A DNA stretch of 64,000 nt from Parietaria judaica (lineage: Eukaryota > Streptophyta > Magnoliopsida > Rosales > Urticaceae), in assembly GCA_954871525.1 (NCBI GenBank), contig OX940863.1, forward strand, positions 21,650,001 to 21,714,000, in the 5' to 3' direction. Below the pieces are notes generated by a model. The model saw nothing but the letters and a program-made list of their open reading frames with translations, was not told where the DNA came from and made no database searches. Below are positions 12,855-23,214 of this stretch, piece by piece. Positions within the stretch are counted from its first letter, which is position 1. Every line of letters starts with the position of its first letter. Position numbers and translations under genes: made by a program.

Positions 12855-13186
12855 TTGGACTTGCTCAGATCAACAAAGAACCTTCTTATTTCATACACAA
12901 CGTCTCTTTGTAATTTTGCTGCAACAATGTCTCTGTCCCGAACCGAACAGTTATGGTTTCATACTAGCAATAATTAAGCAAAGGAAGATAAGTAGGTAAA
13001 GTTTGAAGCATAATATTTTAAAACATGTAAATACAAACATGTACCTACCTCTTCGTCAACCAGAATATAGTCGCTACTCATAACTCGGTCAGTAGTAAAA
13101 TCTTTATTTGTCCAGCTTCTACAAATTCTGGCTATGATTGTATTGTATTGTTGCTTTGGTCTTATTGATTTTATTGACGTTGTCAT
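12855..13186 (-). pseudogene. RPA-like OB-fold (DUF223) fragment of a Helitron
   Basis: On the minus strand a first exon (13186-13049) begins MTTSIKSIRP and continues through IIARICRSWTNK and SDYILVDEE to a GTAGGT donor. A second exon-like piece near 12950-12855 reads RDRDIVAAKLQRDVVYEIR and ends at a TAA stop. This layout matches the replication-protein-A-like proteins that plant Helitrons carry beside their helicase; the helicase relic lies just upstream at 13273-13881. The central OB-fold strand region between the two exons is incomplete. The link to the helicase is inferred from position and strand. Confidence 0.6.
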
Positions 13187-13272
13187 TATCTGTCATTTTT
13201 TAAATAAAAAGGCATATGATGTTATATATGTGATAACTAATGAGTACAAAGTATATGAATTTATATAATGTT

Positions 13273-13881
13273 TTAGATTATTTCTTTGTAAACAATATTT
13301 TTTATATGATTTGGATATTTGTCCATGGACTTATGGATTAATATAAACAACCCATTTGGTGACTTGACTCTTCGTAAAACTACATATAACTAACCATGAG
13401 TAAAAAATTCATTTTCGATATATAGACCGATTTTTTCAAGAGATTGTCCTTGACTTTTATTTATTGTCATAGCGTATGAAATATTTACAAGGAATTATCT
13501 TCTTTTTAAAATAAAAGGCCATCGAGATTCATGTACAGTCATTTCTATTCGAGGAATATATACTAATTCATTAGTATTATCCGAATTAATAATTTGGCCT
13601 TCAATCACTCTGTTTGTTAATTGTGTTATTAGTAGTCTAGTTCCATTACATACCAAAGATTTATTTAAATTTCGTAATAACATAATAGGTGTGCCTATTT
13701 TTAGATTTAATTTATGTGGGGGTAGTCCATTGAAATTTAATGTGTTTAAAAAATCTTCTGGATATAAAAGATTTAGTTCTTCAATATTTCCATATGAGGG
13801 AAAAATTGTATCGCAACTATAATAAGTTTTTAAATCAGCGGGTACTAATAATAAAATGTATTTATTTATTTCGTCGACTGT
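13273..13881 (-). pseudogene. Helitron Pif1-like helicase, C-terminal fragment
   Basis: The minus-strand translation gives the end of a plant Helitron helicase in order: VPADLKTYYSCDTI, LLYPEDFLNTL, LPPHKLNLKIGTPIMLLRN, VCNGTRLLITQL, VYIPRI, YAMTINKSQGQSL, LRRVKSPNGLFILI and a TAA stop. MTINKSQGQSL is the motif VI region of Pif1-family helicases. Two in-frame stops break it: one at the position expected to be Gln in RRQF, and one after FTHG where family members have Gln. The Rep endonuclease domain and the N-terminal part of the helicase are absent. It is a dead copy that could not act alone. Confidence 0.85.
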
Positions 13882-13972
13882 TTATTTAACAAACTTATTT
13901 AACAAACTTAGTCCGAAATATAGACAGATTCAACCAGAAAATAAGAAAACAATGGGAAAATGACCCATAAGA

Positions 13973-14230
13973 TTGACATACAAGACTGCATATCGAAACC
14001 AATATCGAAACCAATATCAGTTAGATATTCTTTATCAAAATCAGTACGAAAAATGTCCTATTTCTGAAACAACATTGAATTCGAACACACGAAGTCCAAA
14101 CCATATTACCAATCATAAAAAGTACAAGAATATAACGTACAAGATTATACCAAATCGAACAAGTTTGCATAAAAATGACCTAATAAATCCGAAAACGCAT
14201 CCGAATTTCCCAAAGAAAGTACAAATTATA
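13973..14230. other. AT-rich segment within the Helitron-like mosaic
   Basis: The segment is rich in short near-repeats such as cgaaaccaatat at 13994. The open frame here is Asn/Thr/Lys-rich with no recognised domain and is probably not coding. Confidence 0.35.
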
Positions 14231-14234
14231 CCAA

Positions 14235-14525
14235 AGCGAACAACTTACGTGCAGAATACGACGACAGAGGATAAAGACTGAAGCTTTTGAGACAGTAGTG
14301 CAATGGAGAATTCGCAGTTCGTCTCCCAGATCGCCTTCAGATCGCAGAGAAAGGCTTGGGAGAAAGCCTGAGAGTTCGAATGAGAATTTACACTTCTGCC
14401 TCTCGAATCGCAGAGAGGAACTTGAGATATCTTGCGAAAGAGTTCAATACGAATTGCGAGGGAAATTTTGTATACTTTGCCGGTACGGCTTGGTGGTCTA
14501 ATGGGCTTTGAGATTCTGGTCTTCA
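14235..14525 (-). pseudogene. Possible captured 5' exon of an unidentified gene
   Basis: On the minus strand this is a balanced-GC stretch with CT-rich, leader-like sequence that ends in a perfect splice donor, tctgcac|gtaagttg. It stands apart from its AT-rich surroundings. It lies between a Helitron helicase relic and a copied transporter exon, so capture by a Helitron is plausible. The parent gene is not recognised. Confidence 0.35.
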
Positions 14526-14557
14526 CCTAGGCCCACGATGGGAATATTTGTTTAGTT

Positions 14558-14665
14558 TAATTTTGTATTTCCTAAAAAATAAATAAAAAATCAAAAGAAC
14601 CCCCATTAATATCGTTTAATTTTGTATTTCCTAAAAAATAAAAAAATCAAACGAACCCCCATTTT
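14558..14665. repeat. Tandem duplication of about 55 bp
   Basis: Two adjacent copies begin gtttaattttgtatttcc and end in cgaaccccc or agaaccccc followed by att. Confidence 0.8.
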
Positions 14666-14670
14666 TTTCA

Positions 14671-14872
14671 GCAAAGCCGAACCTAAATTTGATTGGATTC
14701 AGAGATCTAACACGCAAACCAGCGATGAGAACAGAGAGGTAGGGTTTTGGCGGACCTGGGAGCTCGTGAGAACGGTGAGCAAGGCGGCGACGAAGTACCA
14801 CTGCATCGTCTTCGAAGCTCGGATCTTACTTTCTCTCGATGAAATCTTGGCATTTACGAGCTACGAATCTGG
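14671..14872 (-). pseudogene. Second copy of transporter exon 1 and flanks
   Basis: This segment is nearly identical to 11684-11851, in the same orientation. It covers part of intron 1, the whole first coding exon (ATG at 14806-14804; the same 17 residues, with one silent change) and the 5' leader. The splice donor is kept. The copy carries about 32 extra bases inside intron 1, flanked by cagag/acagag, absent from the gene copy. No other transporter exons follow, so only a stranded first exon remains. Local duplication or Helitron capture are both possible. Confidence 0.9.
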
Positions 14873-14965
14873 TAACGGTGTTTGTTTCCTGGGAAAATCG
14901 AGTGAGAAAAACTCTCACTGTTTCGGTGGGGAAACATGAAATGAAAGCAATGGTGTGGAATTCCA

Positions 14966-16960
14966 CGTGAGCCGTTGAGATTTGATCCAACGATTTTCAT
15001 TGTTTAATCACGCCGTGCTTCACAAAAACGCATCTATGTATTGTCGTATGAATTCTTTGTGAGCGACTATTGATAGTAAAAATGTCGTATGAATTTCACG
15101 TGAGCCGTTGAGATTTCATCCGACGGTTTCAGTTGTTTGATCAGGTAGTGCTTCATAAAAAGCATCTATGTATTGTAGTATAAATTCTTTGTGAGCGACA
15201 ATTGATAGTAAAAATGTCGTATGAATTTCATGTGAGCCGTTGAGATTTGATACTACGGTTTCAGTTGTTTGATCCTGTAGTGCTTCACAACAACGCATCT
15301 ATGTATTGTCGTATGAATTCTTTGTGAGCGACTATTGATAATAAAAATGTCGTATGAAGTTCATGTGAGCCGTTGAGATATGATCCAACGGTTTCAGTTG
15401 TTTGATCAGGCAGTGCTTAACAAAAACGCATCTATGTATTGTCGTATGAATTCTTTGTGAGCGACTATTGATAGTAAAAATGTCGTATGAATTTCATGTG
15501 AGCCGTTGAGATTTCATCCGACGGTTTCAGTTGTTTGATGAGGTAGTGCTTCATAAAAACGCATCTATGTATTGTAATATGAATTCTTTGTGAGCGACTA
15601 TTGATAGTAAAAATGTCGTATGAATTTCATGTGAGCCGTTGAGATTTGATCCAACGGTTTCAGTTGTTTGATCCTGTAGTGCTTCACAAAAACGCATCTA
15701 TGTATTGTCGTATGAATTCTTTGCGAGCGACTATTGATAGTAAAAATGTCGTATGAAGTTCATGTGAGCTGTTGAGATATGATCCAACGGTTTCAGTTGT
15801 TTGATCAGGTAGTGCTTCACAAAAACGCATCTATGTATTGTCGTATGAATTATTTTTGAGCGACTATTGATAGTAAAAATGTCGTATGAATTTCATGTGA
15901 GCCATTGAGATTTCATCCGACGGTTTCAGTTGTTTGATCAGGTAGTGCTTCACAAAAACGCATCTATGTATTGCCGTATGAATTCTTTGTGAGCCACTAT
16001 TGATAGTAAAAATGTCGTATGAATTTCATGTGAGCCGTTGAGATTTGATCAACGGTTTAAGTTGTTTGATAGGTAGTGCTTCACAAAAACGCATCTATGT
16101 ATTGTCGTATAAATTCTTTGTGAGCGATTATTGATAGTAAAAATGTCGTATGAATTTCATGTGAGCCGTTGAGATTTGATCCAACAGTTTCAGTTGTTTG
16201 ATCAGGTAGTGCTTCACAAAAACGCATCTATGTATTGTCGTATGAATTCTTTGTGAGCGACTATTGATAGTAAAAATGTCGTAGGAATTTCATGTGAGCC
16301 GTTGAGATTTCATCCAACGGTTTCAGTTGTTTGATCAGGTAGTGCTTCACAAAAGTGCATCTATGTATTGTCGTATGAATTCTTTGTGAGCGACTATTGA
16401 TAGTAAAAATGTCGTATGAATTTCATGTGAGCCGTTGAGATTTGATCCAATGGTTTCAGTTGTTTGATCAGGTCGTGCTTCACAAAAATGCATCTATGTA
16501 TTGTCGTATGAATTCTTTTTGAGCAACTATTGATAGTAAAAATGTCGTATGAATTTCATGTGAACCGTTGAGATTTCATCCATCGGTTTCAGTTGTTTGA
16601 TCAGGTAGTGCTTCAAAAAAATGCATCTATGTATTGTCGTATGAATTCATTGTGAGCCACTATTGATAGTAAAAATGTCGTATGAATTTCATGTGAGCCG
16701 TTGAGATTTGATCCAACGGTTTCAGTTGTTTGATCAGGTAGTGTTTCATAAAAACGCATCTATGTATTGTAGTATGAATTCTTTGTGAGCGACTATTGAT
16801 AGTAAAAATGTCGTATGAATTTCATGTGAGCCGTTGAGATTTGATCCAACGGTTTCTGTTGTTTGATCAGGTAGTGCTTCACAAAAACGCATCTATGTAT
16901 TGTCTTATGAATTCTTTGTGAGCGACTATTGATAGTAAAAATGTCGTATGAAGTTGGACA
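14966..16960. repeat. Tandem array, about 15 copies of a 132-133-bp unit
   Basis: Each unit contains gtgagccgttgag, tcagttgtttgatcagg, cgcatctatgtattgtc and ttgatagtaaaaatgtcg. Successive gtgagcc motifs lie at about 14967, 15101, 15233, 15365, 15498, 15630, 15763 and so on to about 16825. Within each unit the phrase gtcgtatgaatt...tgtgagc occurs twice, 41 bp apart, so the unit arose from an older internal duplication. Copies 2-4 and 5-7 repeat the same three variants in order. The array starts right after the copied transporter exon flank and ends in a LINE fragment. Confidence 0.95.
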
Positions 16961-16980
16961 ACTATTTATTGATAGTAAAA

Positions 16981-17348
16981 ATGTCAAACTTTGAGCTCTT
17001 TGGCGGGATCTTTTGGGTGATTTTGTCCGACCGAAACCTTAAGCTCTTCGAAAGCCACTCCAATGGGCCGGAAATTTTGGTCGAGGATGTGGCTTGTTGG
17101 CTCGCAAGTTTCAAAGCTAGCATGAAAAGCACGGTGGAGGTGGCTACACCGGCAAGACAAGGAATGTAATCGGTTACCGAGGAATGGGGCTAGGCTACAA
17201 ACTCAACATCGATGCGGCGTGGGATAAGGTCACCGGGCGTGCGGCGTTTGGAGGGGTTGTGAGAGATAACCGGGGAAGGCTTCTCGGGATCACGGCCGCG
17301 GTCATGGACAAGGTGGACTCGGCTTTGTCCGGCTTTGAGCGTGGGTGA
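16981..17348 (+). pseudogene. LINE (non-LTR retrotransposon) RNase H fragment
   Basis: The first part reads SDRNLKLFESHSNGPEIL and CWLASFKASMK, the linker seen before the RNase H domain in plant LINEs. After a frameshift near 17167 the frame continues YKLNIDAAWDK, GRAAFGGVVRDNRGRLLGI, the start of a type-1 RNase H domain with its first catalytic Asp (NIDAAW), then stops at 17346-17348. The remaining catalytic residues are missing. It is a truncated, frameshifted relic. Confidence 0.75.
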
Positions 17349-17349
17349 G

Positions 17350-17915
17350 GGGGTATGTAGTTTTTTTTTTTGAATGGCGGGTATGTAGTTTCATACTAGT
17401 GGTTTTGTAACCAGAGATTCATATACATGGTAATTCTCTTAAAGTGAGACTTTTTACTAAATAATGAAGAGAATTACACATAATCCCACAAAAGTGATGC
17501 AAATCAATAAGAAGAGTATATATTCTAAAAGGCCAAGGCAAGTGATGATTTTATTGGAAATAAGTAATCATGATATTGATATATAATTTAATAACTTCCC
17601 TGTATAAGTTCAAATTGGTCATCAAAACTCTATATTTAGTTCTCTAAATACATCTCTGTTAAGCTATGACTTCTCATTGGTCAGTGAGAATGAAAACTTA
17701 TATTTTTAAAAATTTTATTTATACAAAATTATCAATTATTTTGAACAAAATTTGCGGTAATAATAATACTTAATAAATTCAATAAAAACAACGCATATTT
17801 TACTCTCTTTTTTTATGTCATGACTCGTGATTAAGATTCCTAACATTGTAATCCTAACATTGTAATTATAAATATGAAAATATTAAAGATTATTAACACT
17901 GGATAAAATTAAAGA
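17350..17915. other. AT-rich intergenic DNA
   Basis: Nothing is recognised between the LINE relic and the hAT target site. Confidence 0.5.
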
Positions 17916-18498
17916 CTACCAAATAGTGCTGCACATGGCGACGTCGCGGCGCGTCGCGACGTGGCCGCCAAAATCGCGAGGAGAAACGTCGCAGCGTGAG
18001 GCGTCATGGTCAATCGCGACCAAGTCGCGATTTGAAGAGGAAGGGAGGAAGTGGACCAGAAAAAGGGTTGCGGCAAAAGTTCAATGTTTGTTTCCAATGT
18101 TTAATTTTATTAGTTTTTATCCGAATTTTAAGTGTTACATTATTTAAAATTATTATTTATACTTTATTTATTTCTAAACTAATATTTAAGTATGTTATAA
18201 TTTATTATTTATACTTTATATGTTAATTTTTAATTGGTAAGATATGTTAATAAATATTCATTTGTAACATATTAATAATTTTTAAAAATTCAATAAGAAA
18301 TAAATAAATATGACAAAACGAGATATTAAAAAAAAGAGTTGTATTATTCATTGTGAATATTACAATAAGGTGGAAGAAAGCTGTAAATATTCAGTGTAAA
18401 TATTACAAGATGCCTCACTAAAACCTCTCTTGTAAAACCCTCTTTAGGGAATAAAACCAAGAGAGGAAAGAGCACATCATTATTGGCGTTACATTGCA

Positions 18499-21400
18499 TC
18501 ACTCGGGGAACCAATCGTTAAACTTTTGTGTCATAAGCTCAAGCTCGGTTGGTTCGGACCGTTGGGCGATTACGGGGTTGCGGAACATCCAGTCGTTCAA
18601 TACCACGGCTTGCTCGAGGTGTGTACCGGTTATTGACGACCTCCGGTCGTCGATGATATTCTTAGCCGTACTGAATGCGCTCTCCAAAGCAACGCTTGAA
18701 ATGGGGATGGACAGTATATCCCTCGCCATTCTCGCCAATATCGGGAATCTTTCCCGTTCATTCTTCCACCAATTGATGACATCGAACTCCGCTGATTCGT
18801 CGTCGATCCGAAGGCCGTAGTACCGTTTGACTTCTTCTGGCAAGCCGTCCGTGTCTTCTGTCCGTGCCGGTGCCGAACCAGATCCCGTTGCTTCACCGCG
18901 ATCCATTCGTTGATTGAGCCTCCGGCTAAACGCTAGTGCGGACTTGGTTGGGCTTTGCATCACTGTCCGCCGCTCCTCCTCGGCGTTGAACTGTGGGAAC
19001 CGCCGGTCGTATTCCCTGTACAATTCATAAAAAGCTTCATTAACAACCGGAATGTAATCAGTGTAATCCACCCCTATGTTTTGCCCGATTGCTAGCATTA
19101 TTGGACCGAAAGTAAACATAATACGAGGGTCTAATATAGAACCGAAGCAATACGAAAAAGGGGGTGGATCCCAATAAATTTTGAATTTTTCAACTATTCC
19201 TTCAATCAGGGGAGCAATAATAGGATCGTTTGCGAATTCTGAAAAAGTGTTAGTAATTTCAAATAGACCCGAGATCCCATGATTCAAAGAAGGGCGTTTT
19301 TGGTTTGAAAAATTTAAAGTAACAGCATAAAACGGTTTAAGAAATTTAGTGAATTTTTCTGCGGTTGTCCATTCCGCCTCCGAGATTCGCGCTGACGGCT
19401 CGAGTTCCAAGTGGAGGAAGTGGTCCAACGGTAGCCTCTGTCTACACACAACTGAAACCATTAGATACGTTGAGTTCCATCGTGTATTATTATCTAATCC
19501 GAACCTGTTAGCTTTATGATTGTGATCTTTACAAAATCGTCTCCACCTATTGGTGGTTTGAGAATGCCTTATCCAATCAACAATGCCGCGTATTTTTTCT
19601 ACGTGACTTGAAATTACTCGTTCGCCCGTTCGTGCGATTAAATTTATAATGTGACAACCGCACCGTTGATGTAAAATATTACGAAATTGATTAACGGGCA
19701 AACTAGCCTCCAAGATAGTAATAGCGGCATTATTGTTTGCGGCATTATGTAAGGTTATAGATATAACACGATTTTGTAAACCCCAATCACTTAATAGTTC
19801 TATTAATTTGTCGGAAATGTTTTGGCCGGTATGGCGACAATCGAATGGTGCTAGGTTTAAAAGTTTTTGACACGGCTCCCAATCTTCGTCTACGTAATGA
19901 GCGGTCAAACTCAAATAATCGTTTAGCATTGGACCGCTCCACAAGTCGGTCGTGAAAGCAACGTTTATGCTAGACATTTTAAAAAATTTGACCAAATAGT
20001 TTTTTTGCATAACATAAGCTTGTTCCATGTCCCTAGTATACGTCGTACAGGAAAACTGCTGGTAAGATGGATTAATCCTTTGCATATATTGTATATGCGC
20101 AGGATGTTCCATCAAACTCATCGGTGCCCCCGTAGACAGTATCCATTCGAGTGTCCATTTCCGTAAATTTGGGGTCGTGAGTGCACTTACCTGTGCTGTG
20201 TTAACCTCGTCAAGCTCCCCGGTCGGGAAGCATGCTCTTGCGTGTCGTTTCAAGTAGCCGGTTCCCAGGTCACCCATCGCATCTAGTGTGCGGCCGCACT
20301 TTTTGCACGTGGCGAGTTTAATTCGTTGGCCATTCTCCACCCGCCGATCTTCGTCAAAAAAGTTCCACACGGGGGCAGTGTTTGGTCGTCCCCACGCCAA
20401 GCCCGAAGTAGATGCTCTATTAAAACAAAAGAATATTATTAAGAGTTTAATATAAAATTACAATTATTAAATTTTTATATTACAATTATTAAATTTTAAT
20501 ATTAATCATATTAATCTAATTAAATTTCATATAGTTAAATAAAAGAGTTAACGAAATTAAAAATGCTATTTTTCTATGTGTGGAAATAATTATCAAGCTC
20601 TTTTGGACGGAACTCCCCGAGGTTCCACGGCCAGATCGACTGGAAAGGATGTTATGATCTCGCTTTAGGCCCAAGCTTTTCTAGACAGAACTCCCCGAGG
20701 TTCCCAGGCTAGCTTGGAGGAGATTGCAAAGCAAACCTTATTTAAAAACCAATATTTCTAAGACACCATAATCCGTAAAAACTTTATAATTATCACCACA
20801 CATAAAAAATACCATTTTTATTTCTTTAACTTATTTAAGTAACTATTTAAAGTTTAATTAAACTAATATGATTAATTGATTATTAACTAATTAAATGATT
20901 ATTACATAACAAAAAATATCAAGAAATTCGTTTCTGATGTGGAAGATAAGTCGGAACCGCAACCACAGAGCATACTAAAACTTTCAAGTGACGTGACAAC
21001 AACACTTACAAATTGATTATTAAACTAGTATGATTAAATGATTATTAAGTAATTGAAAAAATTAAACTAAAATGATTAAATTCGAAAATTAAATAACAAA
21101 AAATATCAAGAAATTCGTTTCTGATGTGGAAGATCAGTTGGAACCGCAACCACAGAGCATACTAAGACTTTCAAGAAATTCGACCATGATTATTAATTAT
21201 TATTTATTACTAATTACTAACTTATTAATTATTAATTATTATTAATTAATAAAATAGAAAAATGACTAATAGCTATAAATAGAGAAATGACTAAAGGTTA
21301 TTACCCGGTTGAAGGACGTCGATGTCGTCGAGGACGGGCAACGGAGGCTTCCCCGCTATCTTGATTGGAAGGTAGAGGAGAACCGCGGTTGTAAACCCCG

Positions 21401-21863
21401 ACATTTGAACCACGGACCGAGGGCGGCGTTTGAAAGTCGTCGGGATCGGCATCGTGGGGACGTTGAGTTTCGTCGGGATCGGCATCTTCGGGACCTTGAG
21501 GATCGTCGGGATCGGCACCTTCGGGACCTTGAGCTCTGTAATCGGCGTGTTCCCGTAACATGAGATCGAAAAAAGGATCGTTATTTCCCCCCTAGATTGA
21601 GCCACCGCCTCGACCATTTCTCGGGACACACGTTCGGGATTGGCTTGGTGGTGGGCCAACGCCCGGACTAGACTAGGTCTTAGAGACCGTACTGTATCGT
21701 CGGGATAATTTGGATTGGGAGGGGAAGGAAATATTTCTTGGGGTAGCATAAGGGGAATGTAGCCCTCGGGCGTAGGCTGCGATGTTCCCCCTAGTTGAAA
21801 TTGGGGTTGCAAATTCCTAGCCGCCCTTCGACCGCCGGAACTACCGCCGCTTCTTCGAGACAT
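18499..21863 (-). pseudogene. hAT transposase, frameshifted and lacking one catalytic Asp
   Basis: Exon 1 (21863-21305) starts MSRRSGGSSGGRR. Exon 2 (20416-18499) is a single open frame of about 638 codons. Donor GG|GTAATA and acceptor AATAG|A restore a Gly codon. Exon 2 carries a BED zinc finger (CKKCG...LKRHARAC), the first catalytic region TTDLWSG, and the C-terminal dimerisation block WWKNERERFPILA...SVALESAFSTA with its Glu. Two defects appear. Exon 1 is one base short at a six-base G run (21587-21592), needed to pass from the N-terminal frame into the DADPDD-repeat frame that splices correctly. At 19749-19747 the family motif TLDNA reads TLHNA, replacing the second catalytic Asp with His. 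The family is certain; loss of activity is inferred. Confidence 0.88.
20417..21304 (-). repeat. hAT intron with two sets of direct repeats
   Basis: The intron contains gaactccccgaggttcc twice (about 20629 and 20689). A block of about 70 bp beginning aaaaaatatcaagaaattcg occurs twice, near 20913 and 21101, and includes ggaaccgcaaccacagagca. Function is unknown. Confidence 0.75.
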
Positions 21864-22189
21864 AATGAGAGAACTTTTGAACTTGAGAAATTTAGACCTT
21901 TAGAACTTGAGAACTTTAGAGCTTTAGAGTGGAAACAACTTAGAGAATTGAGAGAATTTGAGAGAGAGATGGAAGATTGTTGGTGAGGAAATGAGGGAGG
22001 AAGAGGTGGTATTTATAGGGTTTGAGGAGAGAGTGGGGTGGGGTGGGTGAATAATTATTGTGGTGGGTGAAGTGGGTGAATAATTGTGAGGAGATAGTGG
22101 GTGAAAAGATTTTGAAATTTGAAATTTTAGGGTTGAAATTCGAGTAAAGTGGGTAATAATTGTGGTTAGGTAATAAATTTCGGGTAAAA

Positions 22190-22423
22190 ATTGGGATTAT
22201 TGCCACAAACAAACACAAAATCCACCCCTTCACGCGGATTGCTGACGTGGCGCGTTGTGAGCCGTCGGATCGAGTTCGCGGATCGAATCTCCCACAGTCG
22301 CGACCACGTGCCTTCATCGCGACCAGTCGCGATTTTCGGGTCAACGTCGCGAACGTCACGACTTCCGCGTCAACGTCGCGACGCGTCGCGATCCTATTTG
22401 GCGACGTTTCTTGTGCAGCTCTA
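22190..22423. promoter_or_regulatory. Subterminal GTCGCGA motif cluster of the hAT element
   Basis: Within the right end, tcgcgac/gtcgcga-type motifs recur many times on both strands, ending cgacgcgtcgcgatcc near the terminal repeat. The left end (17940-18040) has a matching cluster. Such subterminal repeats serve as transposase binding sites in hAT elements; the role here is inferred. Confidence 0.6.
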
Positions 22424-22431
22424 CTACCAAA

Positions 22432-22829
22432 GTCTTATTTATTTTTTTCCTTTGATAAATAGAATGGGGAATTGGAGGTGCCATTCACGTTCTTGTTAGT
22501 GAATTAAACACCGAATTGACCAATCATTTCCGCAAAATAAAACCATACGCTAAACAAGATTAGTGTTATTTGGTTACACAGTTCTTATAATATACACGAA
22601 CTTATTTCAAGTATTCAACATGTATTAAAAATAGTGCCCAAACCCCAAAACTAATGTTTTCTTTATCAACAAACTTGGAGTCGTTTATTGTCAGTGAAAA
22701 ACGACATGTTTTGTAATTCAACAGTAGTAAGGCTTGATTTGAAAGATCTCAGCCCAAAGTGTGGCAATTTTCTTAGCTTCCAAACATTTTTAGAACTATT
22801 TATAATAAGAAAAAAAATGAAATTATAGC
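22432..22829. other. Intergenic DNA beside the hAT element
   Basis: Nothing is recognised beyond the hAT target duplication. Confidence 0.5.
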
Positions 22830-23190
22830 CTATGTATATGATTGGGAAGAGCGAGCAATCTTGTTGTTAGCCAAAAGCGCTTGAACCGTGGGCGAGAGTG
22901 AGGCCACGGGCGGCAGCCTCGGGGACTGAGTCGGTGTAATAATGATGTCCTGGAAGTTTGAATAGGCCTGACCCGAGATGCTCCCGCACATCCTCCCTGC
23001 TGGCCGCCAATTCTGTTCTGGTCCGCCTTTGGCAAAGGCGAAGCCTGTCTCGGCGACTGGGTTTGGATCGGAACCGTTGGGTGCGATCCTGATCCGCCCA
23101 TGCGGGTCGTGGTCCTGACCGGCTGGTATCCAGTCACTGGCGATTTCCCCGTTCGGGTGGTATGTGCCTTGACTGCCTCTTTTGAGATTT
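22830..23190 (-). CDS. Unrecognised GC-rich reading frame, probable exon or gene fragment
   Basis: On the minus strand one frame is open from about 23213 to a TAG at 22832-22830. It encodes a plausible globular sequence, with GTYHPNGEIASDWIPAG, then DPHGRIRIAPNGSDPNP, FAFAKGGPEQNWRPAGR, SGQAYSNFQDIIITPTQ and a Ser-rich end. GC content is far above the AT-rich flanks. There is no ATG at its start, so it may be a last exon (a possible acceptor lies near 23180) or a relic. The other minus-strand frame here has an ATG but reads as low-complexity Arg/Pro/Ser. No family is recognised. Confidence 0.4.
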
Positions 23191-23214
23191 AGACAGATCG
23201 TTTGTGTTTTTTGT

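Larger units (their letters stand above)
17924..22423 (-). mobile_element. Complete hAT DNA transposon, 4500 bp
   Basis: The element is bounded by terminal inverted repeats: 5'-TAGTGCTGCAC on the left, and TAGAGCTGCAC when the right end is read inward (one mismatch in 11). It is flanked by a perfect 8-bp target duplication, ctaccaaa, at 17916-17923 and 22424-22431, the hallmark of hAT insertion. Both subterminal regions are dense in gtcgcga/tcgcgac motifs, likely transposase binding sites. Inside is a two-exon transposase gene on the minus strand. The perfect target duplication indicates fairly recent insertion. A 302-bp relative with the same end style sits at 50452. Confidence 0.96.

Noticed and set aside
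14966..16960. CRISPR-like array
   Set aside because: Units are contiguous 132-133-bp repeats without unique spacers, in a plant genome.
15116..16987. Short frames on the minus strand inside the tandem array (HEIHTTFLLSI-type)
   Set aside because: They are translations of the repeat unit, broken in most copies.
18494..18896. Frames overlapping the hAT transposase on either strand
   Set aside because: They are shadows of the long transposase frame, which has recognisable domains.
20398..20400. Start of the transposase at the 20400 end of its long frame
   Set aside because: The codon there is TTG. The frame is open further upstream to a splice acceptor that joins exon 1 in phase.
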